Shown here one piece after another: positions 29,101 through 36,027 of a stretch of DNA of 64,000 bases. Both the position numbers and the translations under genes were made by a program. The DNA comes from Cytophagales bacterium. GTDB lineage: Bacteria; Bacteroidota; Bacteroidia; Cytophagales; Microscillaceae. Under the pieces are notes generated by a model, which was given only the letters and a program-made list of their open reading frames with translations, had not been told where the DNA came from and made no database searches. Position 1 is the stretch's first letter, and each line of letters opens with the position of its first letter. The stretch lies in NCBI GenBank assembly GCA_013298075.1, contig JAAFJG010000008.1:50111-114110 (forward strand), given 5' to 3'.

Positions 29101-29483
29101 ATTGTATTTATTTCTATTTCACTTCCTATTGATGCATCAAAAGAAATAAACATACTGTTAGAGCTAGTAAATATAATTCCATTAGTCATAAAACCTCCCA
29201 CACTTCCCAACGTTAAAGTTCCTACTCCACTTTGTAATTCTACTCCTGCAGGCATACTAAAAATAATATTCTGTCCATTTCCTGTTGGAAAAGTAATTGG
29301 TGTATCTTCAGTAATAACAATATCACCAAGTGAAGTATAAGCAGAGGCACCCACACATAAATTAGTTAAAGTAGGTGCTGTAATCGTAACGGTTACAGGT
29401 TTTGGATCTTTTGCAAAAATACTTTGAATTTGACTTATCAAAACAAAGCATAAAATTAGTTGTATTATATATTTATTTTTCAT
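23199..29483 (-). CDS. Giant T9SS-exported PKD-like repeat protein with sorting domain
   Basis: The product has 2094 residues with a signal peptide (up to IFAK). An N-terminal region of about 540 residues has several Ig-like stretches. Residues about 546-1394 contain ten PKD-like repeats of about 85 residues, each built on a PTPSI-G...C...Y.W.I.GGTI..G..T..I.V.WG pattern. Two canonical PKD domains follow (WDFGDGTPI), then a MAM/jelly-roll-like domain (about 1568-1765, EDFQANNHGWIAG, FDDIYVG), an Omp28/thioredoxin-like domain (about 1768-1990, LLEYFTSTSTADVV... AAIDG) lacking the usual CxxC, and a C-terminal T9SS type A sorting domain (about 2010-2094, IYPNPASDEVFIGF, LQGQKILSG, KGMYIIKI). It is probably secreted by the T9SS and anchored at the surface, as an adhesin or matrix component. 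It is the last gene of a three-gene cluster, 27 bases after the lipoprotein gene. Confidence 0.9.
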   Translation of the reverse strand: MKNKYIIQLILCFVLISQIQSIFAKDPKPVTVTITAPTLTNLCVGASAYTSLGDIVITEDTPITFPTGNGQNIIFSMPAGVELQSGVGTLTLGSVGGFMTNGIIFTSSNSMFISFDASIGSEIEINTITISGLKVKATSPVGNVNMTRTAGGATILGAENGVIFATFSTAALPSIPTITGGNAQVFCKDIVGTTNIVSSGTTVNWYSDAALTSLITTGTTRNLTQLGINTNNVGTTTIYVVNNNGTCNSNTVVLNITINDAPVVVLTSNNTNNKICFGQTITFTGSGNSNQYSFDLKKSGVSEPGFPTTFSATNTYTTLVSLTVNDNYTITVIGKNTTTNCEVISSVIAFQVKALPIVTFTMVNTNFSNTQSTPVSLNTTGNIANPAGGVFSGSGVSGNNFIPSAATLGTNILTYTFTNLDGCLSSQSVNVVVNNANFIIAQSICNDASDTTPLVRDDISPACITSIVSSNGSFLSTNTANGGTDPIINTSGVFTFRPSNVAIPTGQNFVTWNGAVFFNPSSNGFPGLPCPSYGFAISTTVFRVPNPIITGSASVCANQNNVTYSVTNVANNSYIWSITGGTIIGSSVGNSIVVNWGASGTGSVTVNQTANYTTPVVKSCNKVATRSIAINPLPNPIIVAAPSASSCENTTGNSYSVTNNIGSTYLWSVSRGIITSGQNTNTILISWGSAGSGVINVAETISSTTCVRTSTSNITILAKPNPIIPNVNTSVCAGQNGVTYTMPSNGSGYVWSVIGGTIASGGTSNVVTINWGVANPSASVSVIETAPNACISTSTRAVVVNPLPIPPIIGNVSICAVSTGNIYSTSGSGTFVWTITGGTITAGQNTNQITVTWGAAGTGNLSVTQTDANTCVGTSNQNITINALPTPTILGNGSVCAGKTLEPYNVTSSANRNYSWNVTGGSIASGQGTNTITIDWGTTASGTVQITETNTLTNCVTITSRTITIHPLPTPSIVGTLNVCALSVQSYSVANSTGQNYVWNIVGGTFTGQGTNAISVTWGSNPSGAKVEVTQTNTLLTPNCSKLDLKNIIILPLPTPSISGSVACETSTGNIYSTPFVTLNTYSWTIIGGTITSPTNQSQVTVTWGVAGTGTLTVIQTDPNNCSNTATQNYIINPLPTPLVTNTNNAVCALSMGVTYSTPNVAGNTYIWDVTNGVIASGQNTNAITVNWSASATGIVKVTERITATTCTKISTQNITINPLPTPNIVGGVTGTNNVCATLTYTYQVANVTGHTYNWTVTNGTFTGQGTNQISVTWGTNSVGKVELTQTNTVLVPNCSKYVSVDIVILPLPTPSIIGVGVVCEDIEYAYSTTAVAGHSYIWEVNNGTIVLGTGTNAIRVRWDNVSATQFVKLTQISSNTTPNCSQIVQIPVIVNPVPYNTVVITNTCYGETTTFTPSTTQPDWIWQWVFPDNTTSSISNPTKIFPDAGSFVVKLRVTNQFGCFYEQNTIPLAINPVPVANFRYLGTCLGTTTQFTNLSTVATTNASVIDQWTWDFGDGTPIIVGNFPNPTHLFVNAGVYNVKLIVRTNKNCSHTITKKVSIFPFITPTDLTPYSEDFQANNHGWIAGTDIVSVPHTWTLGTPVAGRNITTTPGNRYWGTGLTANHTNNQKSFVESPCFSLVNIERPMIVIKIWSDSDQGADGTSLLYSYDDGQTWKVVGSVGDGLEWYNSNNILGSPGGDAVNPQRKGWTGKYGKWIEARFALDFIRGEIGTNPVRFRVAFGSNSDNPLGEKLDGIAFDDIYVGNRKAKLLLEYFTSTSTADVVVGENAYINSFPTVQQLELVVMQYFTDFLGADLLYNQNPHDATARASYNEISRAPRAAIDGLTGPDSLFSIWGSQKYSQLALLPAPMKVSITFPPPTNGNLNVRAEVLALDSYTRPIVFHVALVEKTVTSAQLGLTGTALYKNVVRKMLPNATGTYYRRTWVPGDTEVLNFSIPMYAANQNNPNIPFFYNWSNIVVAAFVQDDINFDVLDAEKASPTVFPPLISGLADEQQGKCWIYPNPASDEVFIGFEQEANVNYDYEISNLQGQKILSGKINEGTKGVKVDIKLLAKGMYIIKIMNPKSKATWLNKLIVN

Positions 29484-29510
29484 AACTTGTTAATATTATT
29501 GGGGGACTAT

Positions 29511-30713
29511 TTATTTTTTTGTTTCTCCGTTTGCATTTAATTGAATTAAAACTAACATAGGCGTTGTTTCGTAAGTAATTGTACCTAAAACAACAATATT
29601 ACCATTACTTGCTATTCGCACACATAAAGCTTTATCATCTTTGGCTCCACCAAAATCTTTCTGCCATTGTACTTGTCCTGAGTGATTAAGTTTTGTTACC
29701 CAAATATTCTCATTTAATGTTCCTTTAAAAACTACCTGAGTAGAGCCTACTACTACATATCCACCATCAGAAGTAGCTGCCACTGAGTTTATTTTTTGAT
29801 TAAATTCGCCACCAAATCTACTTTGCCATTCTATTTTACCGTCACTATTAGTTTTGATGACTAATCCATCACTTTCATTATTGGCTCTTGTGATAGTACC
29901 TCCAACGGCAAAGCCTGAATTAGCAATTTGAACGTCATTAGCAATGGCTTGTTCTGTACTATTAGGATGATACAATGAATAGTCCCATTTCAAACTTCCT
30001 AAGGAATTTGATAACATTATACGCATATATTGATTATATTGCCCCGCAATCACTACATCATTGTTGGCTAATATTCTTGATTTTGTAGTTCTATTTGTAA
30101 CTAATGGGTTTCCAAAATAATTTGTTCTTAATGTATCACCTATCGAATTTAACTTCCAAAGATAAATATACTCTTGATTAAGGGTAGGGATTTTATATCT
30201 ACTACTAATAGCTAAAACATAACTTCCGTCAGAAATTTGTTCAATGTTAGCATTCAAAATATCTAAAGGATTTTTTTTAGCATTTTTAGGCTGAAATGAT
30301 CTTGTCCATTCTATAGAATCATCTGCTCTGAGTTTAATAACAAAAAAATAAGGGGTACCTAGTGCAGTAATTGATGAACTCAAAATAACTGCTCCACCAT
30401 CAGAAGTCAAACGCATTGTATTACCTCTAATTCCGCCAATTCTTTTTAATAGAGTTTGATTGCCAAATTTATCAGCCCTAAATAATAAAGCATTTGACTT
30501 ATTTCCATCACTTTCTTTAAATTGTTGTGTGCCTAGTCCAATAATTTTATCTTGACTATCTAAGAAAAATTCACTGGCTTCATCGCTACTTCCTGCCCCC
30601 AATAATTTAATAAAAATGCCTTCACTTTCTGGAGCAGCGTCATTTTTGCTCCCACAATTTGATAAAAAACAAATTATCAATATAAGATTTACTACAAGTT
30701 GGATTTTTTTCAT
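29511..30713 (-). CDS. Lipoprotein with beta-propeller-like repeats
   Basis: The product has 400 residues with a lipoprotein signal (MKKIQLVVNLILIICFLSNC, lipobox LSNC). The body has repeats of about 50 residues of the TSDGGAVILSS...I.W....G type (TSDGGYVVVGS, VTKLNHSGQVQWQKDFGG, RIASNGNIVVLG). These correspond to the SBBP/delta-60-type beta-propeller blades common in Bacteroidota surface lipoproteins. It would sit on the outer membrane and may bind or present the downstream giant repeat protein. It is 40 bases after the beta-barrel gene and 27 bases before the giant gene. No enzymatic motif was seen. Confidence 0.75.
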   Translation of the reverse strand: MKKIQLVVNLILIICFLSNCGSKNDAAPESEGIFIKLLGAGSSDEASEFFLDSQDKIIGLGTQQFKESDGNKSNALLFRADKFGNQTLLKRIGGIRGNTMRLTSDGGAVILSSSITALGTPYFFVIKLRADDSIEWTRSFQPKNAKKNPLDILNANIEQISDGSYVLAISSRYKIPTLNQEYIYLWKLNSIGDTLRTNYFGNPLVTNRTTKSRILANNDVVIAGQYNQYMRIMLSNSLGSLKWDYSLYHPNSTEQAIANDVQIANSGFAVGGTITRANNESDGLVIKTNSDGKIEWQSRFGGEFNQKINSVAATSDGGYVVVGSTQVVFKGTLNENIWVTKLNHSGQVQWQKDFGGAKDDKALCVRIASNGNIVVLGTITYETTPMLVLIQLNANGETKK

Positions 30714-30753
30714 CGTTTTTTTTAAGTTTTTAATATTAATCTTTTTAATAATA

Positions 30754-31878
30754 TTAATTTAATTGTTTTTTTTGTCTTGCTTTATAGAATGGATAAAAGT
30801 AACCTACATTTATATTTATATTCCTAAAAGCAATATTACTATCTACATATCCATACCCAAAGAAAAGAGTTTGATTAGCATATCTTTCGTCTGTTTTTAT
30901 TACATTTTGTAATCCATAATGATAACGAACCTCAAAAGTTAAAAAACTTCTACCACTTTTATAATCAACTCCCAAACCTCCAATAGCATAATAACCCAAT
31001 GAATTTCTTTGTGGTTTCATATCGAGTGGTTGTGATTCTAAATTCAAAGGAGTGATTGATTCTGTATCATTTCTAATAGCAATAGCACTACTGCTCAATA
31101 AATAACTCACAGACGCACCACCAAATATATACGGATTTAATTTATTTAAAAATTTTCTACGATTTTTTTTGAAGTTATAATTATTCCCAAAATTAAATTT
31201 CAACATCAAAGGCAATTCTAAAAATGCTTGTGTTTCTGTAAATTTAATAGATTGAAACTTATATAATCTATTCGAGAATTGATAGGCAAATCTTTTATAA
31301 CCAATTTCAGCCATTATATCTAATCTTTTGGTGATAGGAATAATAGCCGCCATTTGAAGTTGAATGCCTATTTTTGAATCATATTTTCCATTTCCCGTTC
31401 CGCTTGCTTGCGTATTATCTGAAGAAAAAGCATTTAAACTTTGAATTTGAGACATATTTACTCCCAATTTTACGCCTACAACAATCGTAGGTTTCACTTT
31501 AAAAGTATCATAAAATTTTTGAAATTCCAGAGGACTTGTAGAATCATACATATACTCAGGCTCTAAAGTAAGTAATTTGAGCATCGCATCTTTTGCCTCA
31601 TCTTTTTCATTGAGATACAAATTAGATAATACTGATAAATTATATGCTCTCAATTTATCTTCTTTTTTAGTGAGTTGTTTGATACATTCCTCATTCAAAA
31701 TAGATTTTACTTGATTTAACAATCCCTCTTGATAGGCTTGTTCTGCTTTTTTTATCAAATCCTGACAATCAGTTTGTTGTGCTGATGATACAGAAATTTT
31801 AAAAAATAATAAGAAAAACGCACAAACTAAAATCTTTGTGATAGTTTGGGTTTGAGTAAGTATAATTTTATATCCCAT
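30754..31878 (-). CDS. Outer-membrane beta-barrel protein with N-terminal helical domain
   Basis: The product has 374 residues. After the signal peptide (cleavage near SSAQ) there is a TPR-like helical segment (about residues 37-125: CQDLIKKAEQAYQEGLLNQV and TKKEDKLRAYNLSVLSNLYL). Residues about 130-374 form a barrel: TIVVGVKLGVNMS, IGIQLQMAAII, LDIMAEIGYKRFAYQF, AFLELPLMLKFNF, YIFGGASVSYLL, SYLTFEVRYHYGL-type strands and a terminal NININVGYFYPF. This PorT-like layout (helical domain plus barrel) often heads clusters that end in a T9SS repeat protein. It may assemble or anchor the two downstream products. Confidence 0.75.
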   Translation of the reverse strand: MGYKIILTQTQTITKILVCAFFLLFFKISVSSAQQTDCQDLIKKAEQAYQEGLLNQVKSILNEECIKQLTKKEDKLRAYNLSVLSNLYLNEKDEAKDAMLKLLTLEPEYMYDSTSPLEFQKFYDTFKVKPTIVVGVKLGVNMSQIQSLNAFSSDNTQASGTGNGKYDSKIGIQLQMAAIIPITKRLDIMAEIGYKRFAYQFSNRLYKFQSIKFTETQAFLELPLMLKFNFGNNYNFKKNRRKFLNKLNPYIFGGASVSYLLSSSAIAIRNDTESITPLNLESQPLDMKPQRNSLGYYAIGGLGVDYKSGRSFLTFEVRYHYGLQNVIKTDERYANQTLFFGYGYVDSNIAFRNININVGYFYPFYKARQKKQLN

Positions 31879-31956
31879 AGCTGTTGAGTATAAAAAATTG
31901 TTTATAAGATTAAATAACTTTTTTTGAATAAATGTAACTTTTTTTTGATAAATATT

Positions 31957-32565
31957 TTACCACCTATCTATTTTTCCTTTAGGCATCACTACCTGCATGG
32001 GCAAACGAATAAAACGAGACCGCACCATAATTTTTCCACTAAAATCAAAAAACCATTCAGGATTTAATAAATTATTTTGATAATAAATTTCAAAATGTAA
32101 ATGCGCCCCTGTACTCCAACCTGTATTTCCACTCAAAGCAATCAACTGCCCAGATCTCACACGAGAGCCTGCTTTTACGCGTGCATCTAAATGTGCATAC
32201 AAAGTTTCTAAGCCGTTATCATGCGTAATAACAATATAATTGCCATATCCTGCATTATAAGCCGAAGTTTTAATGACACCATCAAACACAGACAAAATAG
32301 GTTCTCCTCTTCGCAAGGCTAAATCTATTCCAGGGTGATAACCGCTTGAACGCCAACCAAATGGCGAGGATACCAACACTCTTTCTGTGATAAACGGAGG
32401 CGACCAAAACTTTTTTTCTTCTGCATTATATAATTCTATCACATAGCCCGTAGGCGTTAATTCTACTAATTTTTGTGCTGTTATTTTACCATTAAAAATG
32501 ACTAAAAATAAGCAAAAAAAAAGAAGTTGTTTTATGATATGATTGAAGTTTGTAAGGAATATCAT
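31957..32565 (-). CDS. M23-family (LytM) metallopeptidase, exported
   Basis: The product has 202 residues. An N-terminal hydrophobic signal (about residues 8-30, ending ITAQ) precedes the LytM domain. The zinc ligands are His77 and Asp81 (SGYHPGIDLA) and His157 (GAHLHFE), with His125 (YAHL) and His155 completing the active site, so all catalytic residues are present. M23 enzymes cut peptide cross-links of peptidoglycan in the periplasm. There are no LysM or coiled-coil modules, so it is a minimal single-domain enzyme. A consensus promoter lies just upstream (32588-32618), and the 5' leader would be short, about 17 bases. Confidence 0.93.
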   Translation of the reverse strand: MIFLTNFNHIIKQLLFFCLFLVIFNGKITAQKLVELTPTGYVIELYNAEEKKFWSPPFITERVLVSSPFGWRSSGYHPGIDLALRRGEPILSVFDGVIKTSAYNAGYGNYIVITHDNGLETLYAHLDARVKAGSRVRSGQLIALSGNTGWSTGAHLHFEIYYQNNLLNPEWFFDFSGKIMVRSRFIRLPMQVVMPKGKIDRW

Positions 32566-32587
32566 AAAAACATCATTGAAAGATTCA

Positions 32588-32618
32588 CAAAGGTAAAATA
32601 ATAATTCTAAATTACAAA
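32588..32618 (-). promoter_or_regulatory. Consensus Bacteroidota promoter of the M23 peptidase gene
   Basis: Read on the minus strand: TTTG (32618-32615), a 19-base spacer, then TACCTTTG (32595-32588). It is the closest match to TTTG-N19-TAnnTTTG noticed in the window. Confidence 0.75.
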
Positions 32619-32744
32619 TTATTTATTTAATTTTTTTATTTTTTAGCAATTAAATAAGAATAAATACGATTAAAACCTATAAAATATTCCAAAAAGTTAT
32701 AAATTATATGGTTTTTTGTAAATATAATTGCTACCAATATAAAT

Positions 32745-32774
32745 AAAAAAAGAACTATAAATAGTCCTTTTTTT
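32745..32774 (-). terminator. Terminator of the DUF4332 gene
   Basis: On the minus strand AGGACTAT-TT-ATAGTTCT, flanked by A and T runs, lies about 15 bases after the stop codon at 32789. One G-T pair is in the stem. Confidence 0.75.
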
Positions 32775-32788
32775 ATTTTTTATTTTGA

Positions 32789-33202
32789 CTAATAAGTCAT
32801 CATTGGGTCTAATTCTTTTGCTTGTGCTACAAAATTTTCTACATCTGATAATGCAGGAATTTTTTGAACAATTTTTTTACCACCAGCCTCGTTTACCTCT
32901 TCCATTTTTTTGTGAAGATTAGCAGGAACACGATTGCGTAATTCTTTTACAGTATCTACGCCAGCCGCTACTAACAATTCAGCATATTGAGAACTTACGC
33001 CTTTTATTCTAAACATATCAGCCATATTGCACCAAGTCAAAATTTTGCTGTGAGCAATTCCTGTAGTTTCTTCTAATTCTTGGCGACCTTTTTTGTCTTT
33101 TCCTTTTGCCAACAAATCTTCTACGGTTTTGATGCCAGCATCAATCATTTTTTTACCAAAAGCGGGACCGATTCCCTCAATGTCTTCTATATTATAAGCC
33201 AT
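32789..33202 (-). CDS. DUF4332 helix-hairpin-helix protein
   Basis: The product has 137 residues. Two helix-hairpin-helix units are visible: IEDIEGIGPAFGKKMIDAGI (residues 5-24), followed by VEDLL; and MFRIKGVSSQYAELLVAAGV (about 63-82), followed by DTVKEL. This is the DUF4332 arrangement, related to non-specific DNA-binding HhH domains of polymerases and ligases. No signal peptide is present, so it is cytoplasmic. The role is not established; DNA binding is the family-based expectation. It has its own terminator and wide spacers on both sides, so it is monocistronic. Confidence 0.88.
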   Translation of the reverse strand: MAYNIEDIEGIGPAFGKKMIDAGIKTVEDLLAKGKDKKGRQELEETTGIAHSKILTWCNMADMFRIKGVSSQYAELLVAAGVDTVKELRNRVPANLHKKMEEVNEAGGKKIVQKIPALSDVENFVAQAKELDPMMTY

Positions 33203-33378
33203 ACAAATTGAATAATTATTATTTTTTTAAAGTGTAAAAATTTTCGTTCCAAATCTAATTGTTATTTTTAAATAATACAAATTTTTCTCGATTTTTTTAT
33301 AAAAATAATTTTTATTTCCTTTATTTTTATACATTTTTTGAAAAATATGTATAATTTTAAGTATTTTATTTTAAATAT

Positions 33379-33864
33379 TTAAACAAAAAATCTTTTTGTC
33401 CAGCTTTCATTTGCCTTTACTTTTCCTTTTTGTTGCCAATCATTTAAGTTTGTCAAAGTTCTATCATATAAAAATGTATTTTCATTGATAGTTTTATTTG
33501 CTATATTTTTTTTAATTTCATTCAAATATACGCCAAAAATTTCTTCTTGATTATCGAATAAAACCAAATTACTTTCTAACATATTAATAGATAATTGTTG
33601 CTCAATTATTTTCAATGCTTTCACACACGCATCAATCGAGCAGCCACTTGCATGTGTATGTTGTTCATCAACCGCAATAATCAAAATTTTATTGTTTAAT
33701 AATTGAAATGAAGCAGCCAAATTTTGTTGGTGAGCAGTCCAAGAATTTAAAAAATCAATCAATAAATTATTTAATTGATTTGTTTTTTCATTGTCAATAT
33801 TTTGAGTAATAAAATAGACCCAAATTTTTGCAGAAGAAGGTATTTTTTCAAAAGGTACAAACAT
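33379..33864 (-). CDS. Conserved Bacteroidota small protein (often labelled 'ABC transporter ATPase')
   Basis: The product has 161 residues with the conserved start MFVPFEKIPSSAKIWVYF, then FLNSWTAHQQNLAASF and the strongly conserved AVDEQHTHASGCSIDACVK. Proteins of this family are widespread in Bacteroidota and often carry the label ABC transporter ATPase, but there is no Walker A, signature or Walker B motif, so that label should not be used. The conserved His, Cys and Asp cluster (HTHASGCSID) suggests a metal or active site. Function is unknown. It lies 5 bases downstream of the ChaN-like gene and is probably cotranscribed with it. Confidence 0.8.
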   Translation of the reverse strand: MFVPFEKIPSSAKIWVYFITQNIDNEKTNQLNNLLIDFLNSWTAHQQNLAASFQLLNNKILIIAVDEQHTHASGCSIDACVKALKIIEQQLSINMLESNLVLFDNQEEIFGVYLNEIKKNIANKTINENTFLYDRTLTNLNDWQQKGKVKANESWTKRFFV

Positions 33865-33869
33865 AATTT

Positions 33870-34763
33870 TTAATAAGTTTTTGTCATATTTAAAGGCGTA
33901 ATTAAAATAAAATCAGCCTTATTTTTATTTTCTTTGTCTAAATTTTTTAATTCTTTTTGTTCCGCACTTGCAATCGTAACAATTTTTAAATTTGGATTTT
34001 GTTTTTTGAGATACCAAACAATACTTTCAAAATTATCAGAATGATAAGAGCCATTAAAATGCAAAAATAATTTACCTTTTTGCCAATTTTTCAATATAAA
34101 ATGTGCCATTGTCGCATCTTTTACGGCTTGTGCTTTCAAAAAATTATCAGAAACTCCTCCTCCATGCGTACCACCTCCACCCATCATTTCCTTCATATTG
34201 GCATAAGCAGGCAAAGTCAAATCAAATGTAATCGGCAAAGGTGGAAAAGTTGTTTTTGCTTCTACGGATAACTCTTGTAAACCTTCTGTGCCTTTTTTTG
34301 ACACAATAGACGCATATCGACGTGGAATATTGGTAGCAATAAACGGAATTTTATTCGTTTGTGCAAAATCTACGAGCGGTTTATAATCTGTATCATAATT
34401 ATTCCAAGGTTTACTTTCGTCTTTAAATTGTTTTTCGGTGATAATTTTATTCAAAAATTCGTTTAAAATAAGTTGTTTATCAGCCTCAAACATTTCTGCA
34501 CCCAATACCAAATTAGATTTTTTTTCTGTGAATAAATCTTGAGTTAGTTCGATTTGTAACCAATGACAAATTGGATTATTATGCAATTCTCCAAAAAAAA
34601 CAATATCAGCATTTTGCATTTTTTTTAGCATTTGTGCATAATCGGTTTGTTTTCCTTTTTGGTCAAATATTTTGTACGCATCTTTATAATTGGTGTCTTT
34701 GAAAGTCAAAGCAGACAATAAAAAACAACAAATCAATAACATAAAATAAGCATTTTTTTTCAT
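33870..34763 (-). CDS. ChaN-like heme/iron-associated exported protein
   Basis: Starting at 34763 (MKKNAYFMLLICCFLLSALTF) the product has 297 residues. An in-frame ATG at 34823 lies upstream of the predicted -7 element (34801-34808) and would bury the signal peptide, so it is rejected. The ChaN (DUF399) signatures are present: IVFFGELHNNPICHWLQ, VLGAEMFEADKQ, and IPFIATNIPRRYASIV. ChaN in Campylobacter is an iron-regulated lipoprotein that binds stacked hemes, with a substrate-like link to TonB uptake. Here the usual lipobox Cys is not obvious, so it may be periplasmic. A Met/Gly/His-rich loop (MKEMMGGGGTHGGG) may bind metal. The following small gene is 5 bases away. Confidence 0.85.
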   Translation of the reverse strand: MKKNAYFMLLICCFLLSALTFKDTNYKDAYKIFDQKGKQTDYAQMLKKMQNADIVFFGELHNNPICHWLQIELTQDLFTEKKSNLVLGAEMFEADKQLILNEFLNKIITEKQFKDESKPWNNYDTDYKPLVDFAQTNKIPFIATNIPRRYASIVSKKGTEGLQELSVEAKTTFPPLPITFDLTLPAYANMKEMMGGGGTHGGGVSDNFLKAQAVKDATMAHFILKNWQKGKLFLHFNGSYHSDNFESIVWYLKKQNPNLKIVTIASAEQKELKNLDKENKNKADFILITPLNMTKTY

Positions 34764-34800
34764 AAATATTTTATTTTTTTTTGATAAATTTTCTGTTCTG

Positions 34801-34808
34801 CAAAAATA
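34801..34808 (-). promoter_or_regulatory. -7 element of the ChaN-like gene
   Basis: TATTTTTG on the minus strand matches TAnnTTTG, 38 bases before the ATG at 34763. No upstream TTTG lies at the right spacing. Confidence 0.5.
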
Positions 34809-34970
34809 TAGAAAAAAATTCATAGATAAAAATATATTTTCAAATACGATACAAATTCTAAAATATTGATGATTTTATTTTTTGAGAATAAAATACAAAA
34901 TAAATAAACTTTTTTGAAAAAATAACGTTTTAATTACAAAAACAAGTAATTTTTTTATTTTTACAACAAA

Positions 34971-35972
34971 ATGGCAAAAACACAGAACCAAAATTTAGGC
35001 AAATATATCAATTTCTTTACAGATTTTGGTTTCAAAAAATTATTTGGCGAAGAAGTGAACAAAGGTTTATTAATTCATTTTTTGAATACTTTGTTAGATA
35101 ATACTTCCAAAATCACTGATATTACTTATCTGAAAAGTGAAATTCTTGGGAAACAAGAAAAAGATAGAAAATCTATTTTTGATTTATATTGCAAAAATGA
35201 AAAAGGTGAACATATTATCATCGAAATGCAAAAAGCAAAACAAAAATATTTCAAAGATAGAGGACTTTTTTATGCATCAAATATTATTTTATCTCAAGCA
35301 AAAAAAGATAAAAAAGCAGAAGTAGGCAGTGATGAAAAGGATTTTGTTTGGAATTATCAATTAGAAAATGTTTATACAATTTCTGTGATGGATTTTAAAT
35401 TTGATGTAGTTGGTGAAGAAAGCGAAGGAAACGAGGTAAAACACGATATTATGTTGTTAAATGTCAAGACAAATAAAATATTTTATGACAAATTACGTTT
35501 TATTTATTTAGAAATGCCCAACTTTCATAAAACAGTTGATCAATTAAAAACCAATTATGACAAATGGTTGTTTGTTTTGAAAAATATTTCACAATTACAA
35601 GCCATTCCTAAAAATTTAAACAAAGGTATATTTATGGATATATTTCAAGTGGCAGAAATTGCTAACTATTCTTCTCAAGAAATGATGGAATATGAAGATA
35701 GTTTAAAAAGTTATAGAGATTTAAGAAACTCTATACTAACTTCTCATGACGAAGGATTTGAGGAAGGTGAAGTCATAGGTTTGCAAAAAGGTGAAATATT
35801 AGGTTTGCAAAAAGGTGAAATATTAGGTTTACAAAAAGGAAAAATAATGGGTTTACAAGAAGTAGTTTTAAATATGATAAAAACAGGCTTCGATAATATT
35901 TCTATTCAAAATGCTACTAATTTTTCTATTTCAGAAATAGAAAAAATTAGAGCAGAATTAGCAAAAAAGTAA
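34971..35972 (+). CDS. Rpn-family recombination-promoting nuclease (PD-(D/E)XK, transposase-31-like)
   Basis: The product has 333 residues. The N-terminal domain (FFTDFGFKKLFGEE, LIHFLNTLLD) contains the PD-(D/E)XK core: Asp71 in SIFDLYC, and Glu85-x-Gln87 in IIIEMQ. A C-terminal segment follows from about residue 222 (MDIFQVAEIANYSSQEMMEYEDSLKSYRDL type), then four tandem 8-residue repeats (GLQKGEIL) at about 268-297, and a terminal helical tail (VVLNMIKTGFDNISIQNATN and on to EIEKIRAELAKK). Rpn proteins are DNA endonucleases linked to recombination and phage defence. In E. coli a shorter product from inside the gene inhibits the full-length nuclease. Here an in-frame ATG at 35634 (Met222) could give such a product. 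A gene for a short C-terminal paralogue follows at 36028. Confidence 0.88.
   Translation: MAKTQNQNLGKYINFFTDFGFKKLFGEEVNKGLLIHFLNTLLDNTSKITDITYLKSEILGKQEKDRKSIFDLYCKNEKGEHIIIEMQKAKQKYFKDRGLFYASNIILSQAKKDKKAEVGSDEKDFVWNYQLENVYTISVMDFKFDVVGEESEGNEVKHDIMLLNVKTNKIFYDKLRFIYLEMPNFHKTVDQLKTNYDKWLFVLKNISQLQAIPKNLNKGIFMDIFQVAEIANYSSQEMMEYEDSLKSYRDLRNSILTSHDEGFEEGEVIGLQKGEILGLQKGEILGLQKGKIMGLQEVVLNMIKTGFDNISIQNATNFSISEIEKIRAELAKK
35770..35865 (+). repeat. Tandem 24-bp repeat within the Rpn gene
   Basis: About four copies of a 24-base unit (GGTGAAATATTAGGTTTGCA plus AAAA) encode GEILGLQK. The 8-residue periodicity gives an amphipathic linker between nuclease and C-terminal tail. Such repeats are prone to slippage, which would change linker length in 8-residue steps. 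Confidence 0.8.
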
Positions 35973-36027
35973 ATTCATTTTTCTACTCAAATAATTACAA
36001 TAATTTTATACAATTACTCACAACAAA

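Noticed and set aside
25212..29340. Plus-strand ORFs inside the 2094-residue protein gene
   Set aside because: These are shadow frames of the minus-strand repeat protein and show no initiation or domain evidence.
33379..33864. Calling this gene an ABC transporter ATPase
   Set aside because: No Walker A, Walker B or signature motif is present; that name is a propagated misannotation.
34764..34823. Upstream ATG for the ChaN-like protein
   Set aside because: It precedes the predicted promoter element at 34801-34808 and would hide the signal peptide.
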